Shown here piece by piece: positions 36,387 to 47,190 of a stretch of DNA of 64,000 nucleotides. Positions within the stretch are counted from its first letter, which is position 1; every line of letters starts with the position of its first letter. The notes beneath the pieces are model-generated. The model was not told the origin of the DNA. It did no database searches and saw nothing but the letters and a program-made list of their open reading frames with translations. Position numbers and translations under genes: made by a program. Origin of the DNA: Lytechinus variegatus (Eukaryota > Echinodermata > Echinoidea > Temnopleuroida > Toxopneustidae); assembly GCF_018143015.1 (NCBI RefSeq), contig NC_054753.1, forward strand, positions 30,470,292 to 30,534,291, read 5' to 3'.

Positions 36387-36780
36387 GCGCGATTGGTCAA
36401 TTGCGCGTCACGTGATATGATCGAAATCCATGTATTTTCCCAGCCGGTCCACCTTCGATGAATATATTGACTAACCGGTCCATGAATATATTTTTTACGT
36501 GTATGGCGCCCTCTTGTGGATTAGATGTTACCATGCATTATCGGCCTGCCTTGGACCTGGACTGGGCTCGAACTTAGATTTAGATCTATGGCTAGGCCTA
36601 AACAAAGTTGATTTGAATATAAAAGGGTCATTCACTGCGTTAGACTAACGTTACTTAGATATATATAGATCAAGATCTAATGTTAGATCTATACCAGTTC
36701 AATCAATCACTTTGAATATCATAAACATGCTGCACGCATCGTTAGGCCTAACTTTATCTTCATTATTAGAGGCTATCTAA
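36362..36780. mobile_element. 419-bp MITE-like insertion in the Penelope-like element
   Basis: The ends TTAGATAGCC and GGCTATCTAA are perfect 10-bp inverted repeats flanked by TATA at 36358-36361 and 36781-36784. The inverted match extends through the TATA, so the exact target duplication (TA or TATA) is ambiguous. The interior has no coding capacity. Taking it and its neighbour out with one TATA leaves the retroelement frame continuous. Confidence 0.7.
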
Positions 36781-36785
36781 TATAA

Positions 36786-36969
36786 CAGATATTGACTGAT
36801 GGGATGTGTAAAAAAACATTCTTTGGACCACCTAAAGGATTAATATTTTCCCTCGTGATCATATTTTCCGTCAGCGCTGCGCGCTTCGGGAAAATATAAC
36901 CCCTCGGGAAAATACAAATCCGGCGGTCCAAAGAATGGTTATATTACACACCCCATTAGTCAATATCTG
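36786..36969. mobile_element. 184-bp palindromic foldback element
   Basis: The two halves are inverted copies starting CAGATATTGACTGATGGG on the left and ending CCCATTAGTCAATATCTG on the right. They meet at an imperfect hairpin around CAGCGCTGCGCGCTTCGGG. TATAA flanks it at 36781-36785 and 36970-36974, a 5-bp target duplication. It landed exactly at the right border of the 419-bp insertion. Confidence 0.75.
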
Positions 36970-38909
36970 TATAATATGACACGAGCACGGAGCTCCTGGG
37001 GAATGGAGTCTTTCACAGAAAGTAAAGAACTGAGCTTGAAAGATGAGAAAGAAAGAGTAATATGAAGATCTTGGCAATATTGTTTAACCATAATGTTGAT
37101 TCTCTTTTCAAGTTCCTTTGATGCTTTACCAATGTATGGTAACTTAAAAAATCTTGTAGTCTTTTTATCCTGACCATTGTTTGGGTTTTGGATGTTTTGA
37201 ATGTATTGGTTCAATGACCTTTCGATTAACCAACCTGGGTACATGTTTCTGCTCAACACTTCTTTCAAATTCTCGATACAAGTATCAAAGAGATGAGAGT
37301 GACTGCAAATTTTGTAAGCCCTATCTATCAATGTTCTAATCAATCCAGTTTTGTATTTGTAACAAGTGAAGCTAAGAAAATTTGTATACAACCCAGTGTA
37401 ATTCTTCTTATGAAAAACTGAAGTAGTATAAACATCTGTGCTATTGTTGATTAAAATATCTAAAAAGGGCAACTGTCCACGTTCTTCCTTTTCAACAGTG
37501 AAATTTATATTGGGATGCCTGGAGTTCAAATAGTCATGAAAGGTTTGAACCTCATCTTCATTGTTAAAAATACAAAACACATCGTCTACATATCTACGAT
37601 AGAATGGAACATTGGGTCCTTCAAACTCTTCCAACCATTTCTTTTCATGATGACCCATAAATAGGTTTGCCAGTGTAGGGGCAAGAGGAGAGCCCATAGC
37701 AACTCCATCAACCTGGTCATACATTTCACCATTGAATAGGAAATGGGTCTGTTTGGTAGCATATTTGAACAATTCAATCAGTTCATCTTTACTAAAACAT
37801 ACATCATTGTTATACTTCAGAATAGTATCAGCAGCAAGTTCAATAGTCTCATCTAAAGGAATATTTGTGAATAAACTAGTGACATCAAATGACACTAAAA
37901 ACTTTCCTTGTAGGTTCTTGGTTTTAAGCTCCTCTATAAAAGAAAATGAATCTTGTGTACAGAATTCATCAGGTATATGAGGTGTGAGGAGTGATCCCAA
38001 ATACTTAGCCAAATTATAATTGTACGTCCCAATAGATGATACTATAGGCCGAAAAGGTGGTACATCTTTGTTATTGTTGATTTTATGTGTTTTCGGTAGC
38101 CCGTATATTCTTGCTGGTTTTGAACCTCCTGGGTATATATTGTTGTAAGTAGAACCATCAAATGCCCCCTTTTTCTTAAGTTTGCATAGGAATCGTTGAA
38201 GAGAACGTTCCCTTGTCAAGGTGGGATCTTTATTAAGTTTGTTGAATTTACTTTTGTCACCAAGTAATAAAGATATAGCATTATTATATACGCTCCTATC
38301 TAAGATAACAACACCGTTCCCTTTGTCAGGTTTGAGAATAACAATCTGTTTATTGCTCCTTAGTTTCTTAAGTATCCTGAAATTATGTAAATCACTGTGT
38401 GAAGGTTGATAGCTGCTTACATATTCATTAGCTAGATATGATAATTCTGCTTTCACTCTGTGGTCATCTTTGCGGTCAATCAACTTATCATGAAAAGCTC
38501 GTTGAATTAGCTCAAAAGATGTGAAGACATCTGCTTTGCTGATCCAAGACTTAGGGGGTTTGATTGAAAAGAACAATCCATTTTTCAGTAGATTAAGTTC
38601 TTCATCCCGTAGATTGGTGCTGGATAGATTCAAAACTGTGTCGTCCGGTGTGAATGGAAGTATTGTGTTTCTAGTTAAATTCTGTAGTTTCTTAGTGTGC
38701 CCTTCAATGACTGTAGCCTCGCATTTCGTGACATTTCTTGTAACAGCTCGCCGAAGAATTTGCCAGTCAAAACCAGTCAAAGTGTTCCGTAAATGTTTCT
38801 CTTTTTCCTTTTTTTTCCCGTTCCAATCTGTTCTTTTCTCGTTTCCGTTTTGTAATAGCACTGCGAAGAAGTCTCTTATGGATCGCGTACACATCCTGTT
38901 GGTTAACAT
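36960..38909 (-). CDS. Penelope-like reverse transcriptase
   Basis: A 649-residue frame. ILKPDKGNGVVILD at about 191, PKTHK at 272, FDVTSLFTNIPLDETI at 341 (first catalytic aspartate), GVAMGSPLAPTLANLF at 402, the catalytic YVDD at 440-443 and PFLDI at 481 are the usual Penelope-type landmarks. The frame runs into the foldback insertion after RARVILY, about residue 647. The first roughly 35 residues of this frame are not natural: the real N-terminal region lies in another frame, 38991-38767 (for example NQQDVYAIHKRLL). A one- or two-base change in an A-run at about 38805-38813 explains the switch. Retroelement protein, not a host gene. Confidence 0.88.
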   Translation of the reverse strand: MLTNRMCTRSIRDFFAVLLQNGNEKRTDWNGKKKEKEKHLRNTLTGFDWQILRRAVTRNVTKCEATVIEGHTKKLQNLTRNTILPFTPDDTVLNLSSTNLRDEELNLLKNGLFFSIKPPKSWISKADVFTSFELIQRAFHDKLIDRKDDHRVKAELSYLANEYVSSYQPSHSDLHNFRILKKLRSNKQIVILKPDKGNGVVILDRSVYNNAISLLLGDKSKFNKLNKDPTLTRERSLQRFLCKLKKKGAFDGSTYNNIYPGGSKPARIYGLPKTHKINNNKDVPPFRPIVSSIGTYNYNLAKYLGSLLTPHIPDEFCTQDSFSFIEELKTKNLQGKFLVSFDVTSLFTNIPLDETIELAADTILKYNNDVCFSKDELIELFKYATKQTHFLFNGEMYDQVDGVAMGSPLAPTLANLFMGHHEKKWLEEFEGPNVPFYRRYVDDVFCIFNNEDEVQTFHDYLNSRHPNINFTVEKEERGQLPFLDILINNSTDVYTTSVFHKKNYTGLYTNFLSFTCYKYKTGLIRTLIDRAYKICSHSHLFDTCIENLKEVLSRNMYPGWLIERSLNQYIQNIQNPNNGQDKKTTRFFKLPYIGKASKELEKRINIMVKQYCQDLHITLSFSSFKLSSLLSVKDSIPQELRARVILYRY

Positions 38910-38991
38910 TGGGCAGATGAACTCTCACAAATCTTGGGAAGACATTGAAGACATTGTTAATAATTTTCAGGCTGAGGATGAGGTGCGACAC
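38767..38991 (-). pseudogene. Penelope-like ORF N-terminal segment in a shifted frame
   Basis: The frame includes VHLPNVNQQDVYAIHKRLL and a basic, charged stretch that runs up to the homopolymer where the main reverse transcriptase frame takes over. It overlaps that frame's first codons. The shift may be a real mutation or a sequence error in the A-run. Confidence 0.6.
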
Positions 38992-39037
38992 CTCGAAACA
39001 TGTTCCGTTTATTAAAATGTTATGTTCTATTCTTTAT
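38955..39037 (+). repeat. Penelope-like element terminal inverted repeat, 5' copy
   Basis: Exact reverse complement of 35844-35926. Here the hammerhead-like core (38972-38999) lies on the plus strand, opposite to the retroelement's coding sense. Confidence 0.75.
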
Positions 39038-39412
39038 CTTTCTATCTATCTAACATCTATCTATAAGTCTCTCAAATTCTCTATCTCTCTCCTCCAGCAT
39101 CTGTCTGTCTTTTTTCTCTCTTTCTCTTTGTCCGTCCATATTTCTATCTACAACATCTCTCTCTCTCTCATCTATCTATATATCTATCCTTCTTTCTCTC
39201 TCTCCCCCTCTCCCTCTATATATCGACCTCTCTATCTCTCCCCCTCTCTCTATTTATTTATCTATCCATCCATCTCTCCCTCTTTCTCTCTCTTTCTATC
39301 TATCTATCCACCTCTCTCTCTCTCTTTCTATCTATCTATCTATCTATCTATCTGTCTATCTTGTCTCTATCTATTTATCAGTCTTCTATATCTATCTTTC
39401 GGCAGCTTCTAA
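39031..39412. repeat. Degenerate (TCTA)n microsatellite, right block
   Basis: TCTA and CTCT repeats of the same kind as the left block. Open frames over it are artefacts of the repeat. Confidence 0.9.
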
Positions 39413-40639
39413 GTGTATCAATCCATCAAACTCCAGTTTGTCTTTCCATTATAAGTATCTGTTTATTTTGATTTTGTCTGTCATTCTATTCATTTAGTTA
39501 ATAATTTATTTTTAGAAAAAAACTATCATAAACAACGCGACTGCAAAAGCATGTTCGGATTTCATTCCTGACTGCCGCTCTCTCTGTACATGAAGTGCCG
39601 AGGAGCTCTGTGCTCTCAGTAACTGTGCAAATTGCATGTGGTGGTGGACTCGCCTGTGTCGCATGCTGCATGCAACCAGCGACGTGTGTAGACTCTTCAC
39701 TAGTCGCTTTTTGGCTACTTTTCCGGAAAATGCCTTCGCCAGGGTGTAAAACGGAAACGCGCCGGCGGGGAGCTCTGCGGCCGCTTTTCACCAAAATTGC
39801 AGCTCATTCAACGCGATCGGAGCGGCGTAACGAAAAATATGCGAAGCTTTGGAGCGGATTTCTCTCTTCTTTTTTCTCGGTAAGAAGAAAATGCTATGCC
39901 TTGGAGCGGCTTTCTGTGTTCTTTTTCTCAACAAGGCAAAAATGCTATGCCTTGGAACGGAAATTTGAGTGTAAAAATGGGGGTCCCCTCCGCGGCACAT
40001 ACCCACTATGCATTATATACTGAGTGTCTGCGACCATGGCCGGGGTCTCGAAAAGCTGCACCCAAACACGTAATTTCCATATTCTGAAAATGCACTCCTT
40101 AACTAGTATTGGCGTGTGAAACCATACCCTTAACACGTATTGGAAACAAAACGATACTCATGGGCAAATATTCCCTGAAATACGCCCCTAAACAAGTACA
40201 GGAATGTTTCATCGTTTATCATCCCCGCAAATTCGACCCTAAACACGTAATTGTCCTAGCGAAATAAATACCCTTTTTTCATTATTTTTGCGTTTTTGAC
40301 ACACAATATCAGGTTGTACGTAACGTGCCCTATCGTGAAAAGGACATCCTTTTTACGTGTTTTTTGGGTCGCGCATGGTATCCACTCGTCAATGTAAGTG
40401 CCCCCCCCGGGGGTTAAAAAGGCTAAAAAAATATCGAAGACAAAATATCGAGCTGTATAAGCGCATAGATATCAGGGTTACACCTCGAATTTCATATTTT
40501 TTTAAGTGGATGTAAAGCTTATTTCTTTTTACCTGTATATATTTTACATGATTTATCAATAAAGAGGTGATTAAAAAAATCGTGAATTCGGGCCAACTAC
40601 AAATTAGAGCTTTCGTTGACTTTTGTCTGATTTGCTTGT

Positions 40640-40955
40640 GATTTGTCAGAGTTATGTGATTTGTGCTCTAGCGCCATCTTTAGACTGATTGTTTTCATTG
40701 TTTTGGGAGCTCCACGTGCATCATCATCAAAATTAATCTCCGCCGCTCGCGCCCAGCTACTCAGCGAGACTTGGGACAGCAGCCGTCGGACTCGTGCTGC
40801 ACTGCACTGGGCTCTATATTCCGACCGGTCGTCGCAGCTGACACACGCACCCGAAATAGAACTCATCTTCCTCGGTCTCTCGGAAAGGATAGTGGGAAGG
40901 ATAGTTGCAGAAAATTATTCAAGAATAAGGAGTTGACGATTTGAATTAGCCAAAG
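40640..40955 (+). promoter_or_regulatory. Candidate CpG-rich promoter and noncoding first exon
   Basis: A local rise in GC and CpG over about 40.73-40.87 kb (CGCCGCTCGCGCCCAG and similar) contrasts with the AT-rich surroundings. It ends in CAAA before GTAAGT at 40955, a consensus splice donor on the plus strand. The frame through it (40643-40936) has no recognisable domain. If it is a first exon, the coding part lies beyond 64000 or the call is wrong. No TATA box was identified. Confidence 0.3.
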
Positions 40956-43900
40956 TAAGTGTAAATGAGTTACACTTCAATAGACTAAACTTAAATTTAG
41001 ATCTATAAAAATAGCTCTAGATCTAGATGCAGATTCTAACTTAGAGATATAGATCTAGACCTAGGCCTAGGGCAGGGGCCTAGGTCTAGGCCTATATGAC
41101 TTCAAATACATGCAAGTATGAGTCAGTACAATAGAAGTTGCTTGGTCCGGCCTTGGACTGCTGTACTGCAGCAGGCTACAGTAGTAGTCCTGTAAAATAT
41201 GAAAGTAGATCTTGTCTGAAAGTAGACAGGAATAAACGTCGTTTCTGGGGATTTATTCTGACATTTTACTGTAATCCCCATTTACCGACGGTAGAGTGTT
41301 CGTGTGAGCTCGCATGTGTTATCACGCCCTCCCTTTTGTCAATCCACAGTCCAAAAAACTCCACAGTTTGATGTAATTTTACACATCGAATTTAAACTCT
41401 AAGGATTTATAAACTATAAACATTCAATACTTGATATTTCATTATTAAAATTCTTTCAACGATATAGATGAAAAGTTATGAAAATTATACTTTACCAAAG
41501 TTTACTTGGGTTGGACGCAGGAAAATTGATCAAAAATGGCAGCCAAACTTTGAAATATTTACAAAAGAACGGAGAGGGCGTCAACAATTTACGAATGTGA
41601 TATCGATATTGCTTTCGATATCAATTATTATGCGATCTGCTCCGCATGCGAGCTAAACTGCTACAATTACAGGTAGCAGACGACATTCGATATATCGAGA
41701 CATTAAAAAGGTAATAACGATAATGTCGTCATTCAAGATGGCAACTTGCAAGAAAACTGTCAGTTCAGGTGAAAATGTCTTAGATGAAAGATTTCTCCAT
41801 CATCCAGAGGATTTTTATCAATAACTCCGGTCCAAGGTACGCAATTATATTTCCCCGATAATGGAAACCATGAAACTGTAAATTTCGCTTAAAAACAGTT
41901 TTAAATCGCGACCTATAAAACGTTAGTTCACTTATACGTGGGCTGTACGTATGGGCCTCCAAGCTCTTCAGTCTATGTATTGGTGAGTGGAGCCAACATA
42001 GTTCAGCGGAACAACCAAAATACAGAGACTGAAGCTTTTGGACTAGTCTGAAAGAGGATTGAGGGTACATATTTCTGTTTATCTAGTATGTGTCAATAAT
42101 TTAAGTTTTGTATAAATAAAAGTGATCCTGAATTTTGTGAAAAAAAATGAACAGAATTAAAATTAACAAGACAAGTCTAGAGACAGTTATTGAAAAAAAA
42201 TGTAGACCTCACTTAGTTAGAATAGGCCTAGAGTCTTTTAGACCTGGCCTAGTCAAGAGCAACAAGGCCTAAATAATGATGAGAACATATTAGAACTAAA
42301 AGAATGAAATCAAATCAAGTGGTCCAAATGCTTCTGTAGGACAGGGTTCCCAGCCCTGGCATTAATGTGGCATCATGGAAAATTATTTTACATTTTTCCA
42401 GTCAGGGAAAAATCAGGGAGTATGATAAAAAAATACTTCAAATCAGGGGAAAATGCTTCAAATGGGGGAAAAATCAGAGAATATTGATTAGCCCGAAAGT
42501 CGAAAGCACGGTAGTCAGTCAGACTGCTATATTTTTCAAATTCAGTTCAATTCTTTTATTTCATATCCATTCAATTCTTCAATTCCATTCATTTTGTTGC
42601 ATATCAAAACAACATCCATTGAATAACTGGTTATGGTGGTACTAATTAGTTTTACATGTATTGTTTTTTTACTGAAATTACTTGTAATTCACTGCAGACT
42701 AAGGAGGGGATGGGTTGATAGAAAAATAGGTGAAAGGTGTTGAATCACAGTGGGGATAAACTTTTTCCATTGTATCGAGATTTAATGAATGTGACTCATA
42801 ATGAGGGGGAAATTCAAGTAAATGAATCGTGACACCCTGCAATTTTCATGTATCAAAGATTTGTCACTCTGATGCCAAATAGGCAGTTTACATTGTTCTA
42901 TCCCTTCTTGTCCATTTGAAATAGGCCTATGGATAATAGTCATCAGAAGCTAACATGTTGATATCACCCTTGTGTAAAAAGTATGTTCACAGTGTGGAAC
43001 CACACAACATAATCCATTATGTAAACACACTGTGGAGGTGTTTACAGTGTGATATTATCTTCATAGTATTGATATGCTCAGATGTAACACTGAAGGAATT
43101 CAAGGAAATCTTTACATAATCCACTATGTGACACGGTGTCGAGGTGTCCACAGTGTGAAAAATCTTTACACTCTTTTAGATTTGAGCATTTTGTCAGTGT
43201 GGAGCACATCTTCAAATGATTATATGTGGACACTGAACACACAATGTAAACGCTGTGTTCTTTCTATAAGTCAAATGCATATACACCTGACCTGTTGATG
43301 TGAACCATGAAAGACTAAATAATAGTAATTTATGAGATTGAGGGAATATTTATCATCCAAAAAATCAAGATTAGAATTAAGAATCAATTTTCTTAATGAC
43401 TTTAAAAAACATTCCATGAAAAATTCAAACTCAAAGCAGTATGTGCCAATTATACCAAAATTGATTAAGATGACAAATATAGAAGAATAATGCATATGAA
43501 AAACATTAATTAGCTGTGGTTAGCTCAAGAAATAATTTCTCTTGTAAAGAGTTTGAATGATATGAAAATACATGTAGGTAATAGCCCTAATTGTTTAAAG
43601 ACACAGATATATGTACAAATGATAATAAGCAAAAAAAAATCCATTCATTAACAATTGGAAGTGCTTTATAGCCCAAGATTACTTTCTTGCTATTATCTGC
43701 AAGAATCTAGATCTCCCCCATGCTCTTTATCATTATTAGTAAATTATCATTATGTATTGGAATGTATTGTCTCGTAGTATTTGTAATATGTTTTCTTAAT
43801 TAGGCCTATTTTTTCTTGTTGGAGCATTGGTGTTAATCATGGAATTTAAAGAAACACTTAATTATCAGAAAGATAATAATTTGAAATCTGGGCATAGAAG

Positions 43901-45184
43901 CCAAACCTATTCAAAAGTTAAGAAAGATGTTTCTTATTCATCCTTTGTCTATTTCTATTTAAATTCAATAAAATGATCTTTGTAAAACTCCATTGCTGCC
44001 TATGTGATCTATGGAGCAAGCACGATAGATCTGGGAACAAGTTTGTTAAAAATCTATTTTGAGGGAGAGAGAAACGGTTGATTTCCTGAATGTTTTCAGA
44101 TGCATCGGTGATATCTTGCAGGCGTCAGGCAGATGTCCAAACAGAAGGATTATTAGGGAGAATCCTTCCTTCTCTTCAGTCCCATTAATAGGTTTATGAG
44201 TGTGTATGTGTTCATGACCCCCTAACAGACAAACATAAAATACATGCATGGCAATCAGAGGAACATCGCAGGGGCCCTTTTCCTGTTCCTGATCAGATCC
44301 AGTCATTGAAGTGGAATGTTTTTTGACAAGTTTCACTTTTTCTAAATACATTCTTTTCCTATATTAAAAAACTGAGAGTAGAATATTCAATTCATAAATT
44401 TCCTCATGAAAACTTTGTCATCTCTACCTCTGATTCAGTTGTAATTTGGATGGAAATTTAATTTTTTTTCTTCAGTTTTAGGAGTTGAGAGTATTTTCAA
44501 CCCCTGCTACAGGCATTTTTAACTATATGTGAAGGGTAGGATCTTTGATCATTTCATTGAGAAGAAAAAAGGTTTCATTAATTCAAATCCAGTGAGGTGC
44601 ATGGTGTCATGATTTTCACTGATGAACTTTCAGTCACTTCCCACTGGCAAAATAAAGCTTCATAAGAAAACTTGTTTTGAACCCAACAGCCGCCGATAGA
44701 GAATGGGTTCCTGACTGTCCATGAATCTGGTCTTATATATAACTTTTTTGGATGATTTTTTTTTCAACAGAATCGTTGATGTTATTTGAAAATTATCTCT
44801 TAACAATAGGGTAATGAGGCCTACTGGTTTTCATCCTTTCCCTTTCTCAGTTGGGGGGGGGAGGGTAAAGGGCAGGAAATTGACAAGAGAATTAAAAGCT
44901 TGAGGGTTTTTAGAGTATAGACAGAAGTAGGGCCTACCTACAGCTAGAAACTTTTTCAAATATTCTTCTAATGAAAGTTTTATAAGTGTGCAGTGTAAGG
45001 GGGGGTGGGGGGTTAAGGGGCTCTAGCAAAGTATCAAAAGTATCATTTCAGAAATTATTTAGCCCTTTGTGCATATACCTGTTCATTTTTGAAGTCAAAT
45101 GGGAATTTCAGGATTAGACTGGGTGGGAGTGGAATGGGGATTCATTAACGATCTTTCATAAAAATGTTGAATGGTACATTAATG
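40956..45184. other. AT-rich DNA without recognised genes
   Basis: It could be a long plus-strand intron following the candidate first exon. GATCTAGATC-type palindromic scraps lie at 40990-41090. A minus-strand frame of 96 codons at 41780-42070 has no family signature. A CACAGTGTG repeat cluster at 42985-43265 is listed separately. Confidence 0.45.
42985..43265. repeat. Degenerate repeat cluster with CACAGTGTG and ACACTGTGGA
   Basis: Three related blocks start near 42985, 43108 and 43195. Each carries CACAGTGTG or its complement, a CACTATGTG/CATTATGTAA stretch, or both. Their spacing is roughly 90-120 bases. No coding content. Confidence 0.6.
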
Positions 45185-45412
45185 GTACAGGTCGGGGGAT
45201 CGAATCCTACCATGGCACCCGTGTCCTTTGTCAAGGTGTTTATCTACATTTGCCACTCTCCACCCAGGTGTAGTAAATGGGTACCTGCATGCAAGGAAGG
45301 AATTCCGTGAATGCTTGAACATCCAATCAGGTAGCTGTGCTAAAGCCATGGTAATAGTATGCAGCACTTAGAAACATTGTATTTAGCACTATATAATGTT
45401 TCTTAAATTGAA
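45185..45412 (+). repeat. tRNA-derived SINE, 5' truncated
   Basis: It begins near a box B-like GGGGGATCGAATCC at 45194-45207. The body has CCACCCAGGTGTAGTAAATG and GGGTACCTGCATG, and ends near TTTAGCACTATATAATG. It is a diverged relative of the main SINE family here. Confidence 0.7.
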
Positions 45413-46204
45413 AGCTTTAATGCTTGAAGTTAATAGAGAAACGACACATTGGACTTTGCATATAGCATTTATCATACACTAGTTTAATGAAATCAAGAGA
45501 AAATCAGCATTTCGTATCTGTATGAAACCACCCTTATTGCATTCTTTGTTTGATTGAATTGTTTTCATTTAAATCTTGTCCATGCCCTTGAATAACTTTG
45601 ATTAGTGTTCAAACAGTTTTGTTTTGCCAATGATTCTATCATTTGGTTTCCTGTTTTTCAGTCCTGTATGACGGTGTCATGTGATCATTTTGGGGAGATT
45701 GTTGGACAAACTTTGCCAGTGTTTTTATATAAAACAATAATAATTTAAAAAGAGTGATAAACTGTTAAGTGTGTGAAAATTAGGAACAAAAAAGAAGAAT
45801 AAAATGGAAGTGTTTGAAGGTTGTCATGGCATTATAAAAGGACCATCCTGCAGATAGCCTAATTTCAAGAAAGAGAAAATTGATTTAAATAGTTAACAAA
45901 ATAAAAGATAAAGGTTCTTATTACAAGTTAATAATAATAAACTTGTTAATAATAATAAAAGGGAAAGGGGATGTTTTGACAGGATCTATAACAGAGAAAA
46001 TAACTTTTAGGGATATGCTTTTTTTTTTTTTTAGCTCACCAGCCCAAATTTTCTACAAGTACATGTACTTTGTATTATAGTCTACATGAGACCCTCGATT
46101 TTTTGTGATTTTTTTTCCAAATGAAATAAATCTTTAGAGCATTTTGGATAATATTTTGCCTCCAGGCTCTGTCATAAAGTTTATGTGGTCTACGGTACAA
46201 GTAT

Positions 46205-46450
46205 CCCAGGGGGTAGGGGGGGGGGGCAGTCAAATGTATTGCTGTACACATGTGTGGCCAAATTCTTTCAAAACACCCCCTAAACAAGTTTTTTTCTGTG
46301 TTTGCTAAATAACCCCTTGAACAATTTTTCGCAGGCTTTATTTACATAATTTGGCCCCTAAACAATTTGTCGCCAAAATATGACCTCGGAGACGTTTGGG
46401 GAAAAAACATACAGCAATATACATGTATTTGACTGCCCCCCCCCCCCCGG
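46205..46450. mobile_element. 246-bp MITE with a perfect 8-bp target duplication
   Basis: ACAAGTAT lies at 46197-46204 and 46451-46458. The inverted ends are G/C runs followed by GCAGTCAAATGTATTGCTGT on the left and its near complement on the right, about 40 bases each. The 8-bp duplication points to the hAT (or P) group. No coding capacity. Confidence 0.85.
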
Positions 46451-46914
46451 ACAAGTATATGCAAGAGGAAAGGGGAAGGATGGTGTTGAGAAATAAAAAG
46501 AAAGACTGACCACTGGCCCAGCCCCCTCAAAATGATAAAAGGAGTAGAAATTGCATTATAAGGAAGTGACAATTCTGATGAGGACAACTCAATATACCCC
46601 TCCCCTAGCCCTGTGCTTTATTTCCTAGATCATATTTGAGATATAAATACTTTCCTAGTTGATATATTCTCCTTGACGCAGACAATCTCTGTCATCACTA
46701 GTCCTGTATCAAACCTAGTCAAGGTTTTATTTACTGGTGTATAGGGTTTAGTTGCCAAGAGGATGTACATGAATTAAGACCCATATGAATGAAGAGAAAG
46801 GCTATTCCAGGAAGTACACTTTAAATAGTAATCAGGATTTATCTGAACTGATGATGATAATGAGCATAGAAAGTTTCTGAATTGATAGATAGCAAGAAGA
46901 TTATCTGAATAAAT

Positions 46915-47190
46915 TTGTATTAATAATAATAATAAATAATAATAATATAGGATTTGTACAGCGCACGTATCCACCTTGCTAGGTGCTCAAGGCGCTCCTA
47001 TATTACCCTGGCTTAGCTAGTCTACCGATTCTGGTGCGCACAGCTTTTTGAGGAATTACTTCCTGCCGATACCCATTTACCTCACCTGGGTCGAGTGCAG
47101 CACAGTGTGGATAAATTTCTTGCTGAAGGAAAACACGACCCTCTGTTTGAAAGGCGAGAGTCAGAACCACTAGACCACGACGTGCCCACT
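46915..47190 (-). repeat. tRNA-derived SINE
   Basis: A plus-strand (AAT)n at 46918-46945 marks the tail. The body matches the copies at 2580 and 56826, including TACCCATTTACCTCACCTGG. The box B segment is deleted, so this copy is inactive. Confidence 0.8.

Larger units (their letters stand above)
35844..39037 (-). mobile_element. Penelope-like retroelement
   Basis: This is a minus-strand retroelement with a reverse transcriptase followed by a GIY-YIG endonuclease, the diagnostic pairing of Penelope-like elements. The ends are 83-bp perfect inverted repeats. The element sits inside a TCTA microsatellite. ATTCTTTATCTTTCTATCT occurs at 35788-35806 and again at 39030-39048, a candidate 19-bp target duplication, although the microsatellite context weakens it. 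If that is right, the 3' end extends to about 35807. The element is disabled by a frame break near 38.80 kb and by two insertions at 36362-36969. Confidence 0.88.
34609..40413. mobile_element. Large TTAA-flanked inverted-repeat element, host of nested insertions
   Basis: TTAA lies at 34605-34608 and 40414-40417. Just inside, the left end has G-runs then GGGCACTTCCATTCACGAG and GATACCATGCGCGACC; the right end carries the reverse complement with few changes. A second inverted pair, about 75 bases around TTCCGGAAAA, lies at about 34903-34979 and 39688-39762. The centre holds TCTA microsatellite and a Penelope-like element. No transposase was seen, so it is nonautonomous. The TTAA target fits piggyBac- or Kolobok-type mobilisation. 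Confidence 0.72.

Noticed and set aside
40643..40936. 97-codon frame in the CpG-rich stretch as a small protein
   Set aside because: High GC lowers stop frequency; no conserved feature is visible, so a noncoding first exon is the better guess.
41780..42070. 96-codon minus-strand frame as a gene
   Set aside because: No domain, no splice context and no repeat-family support; likely chance.
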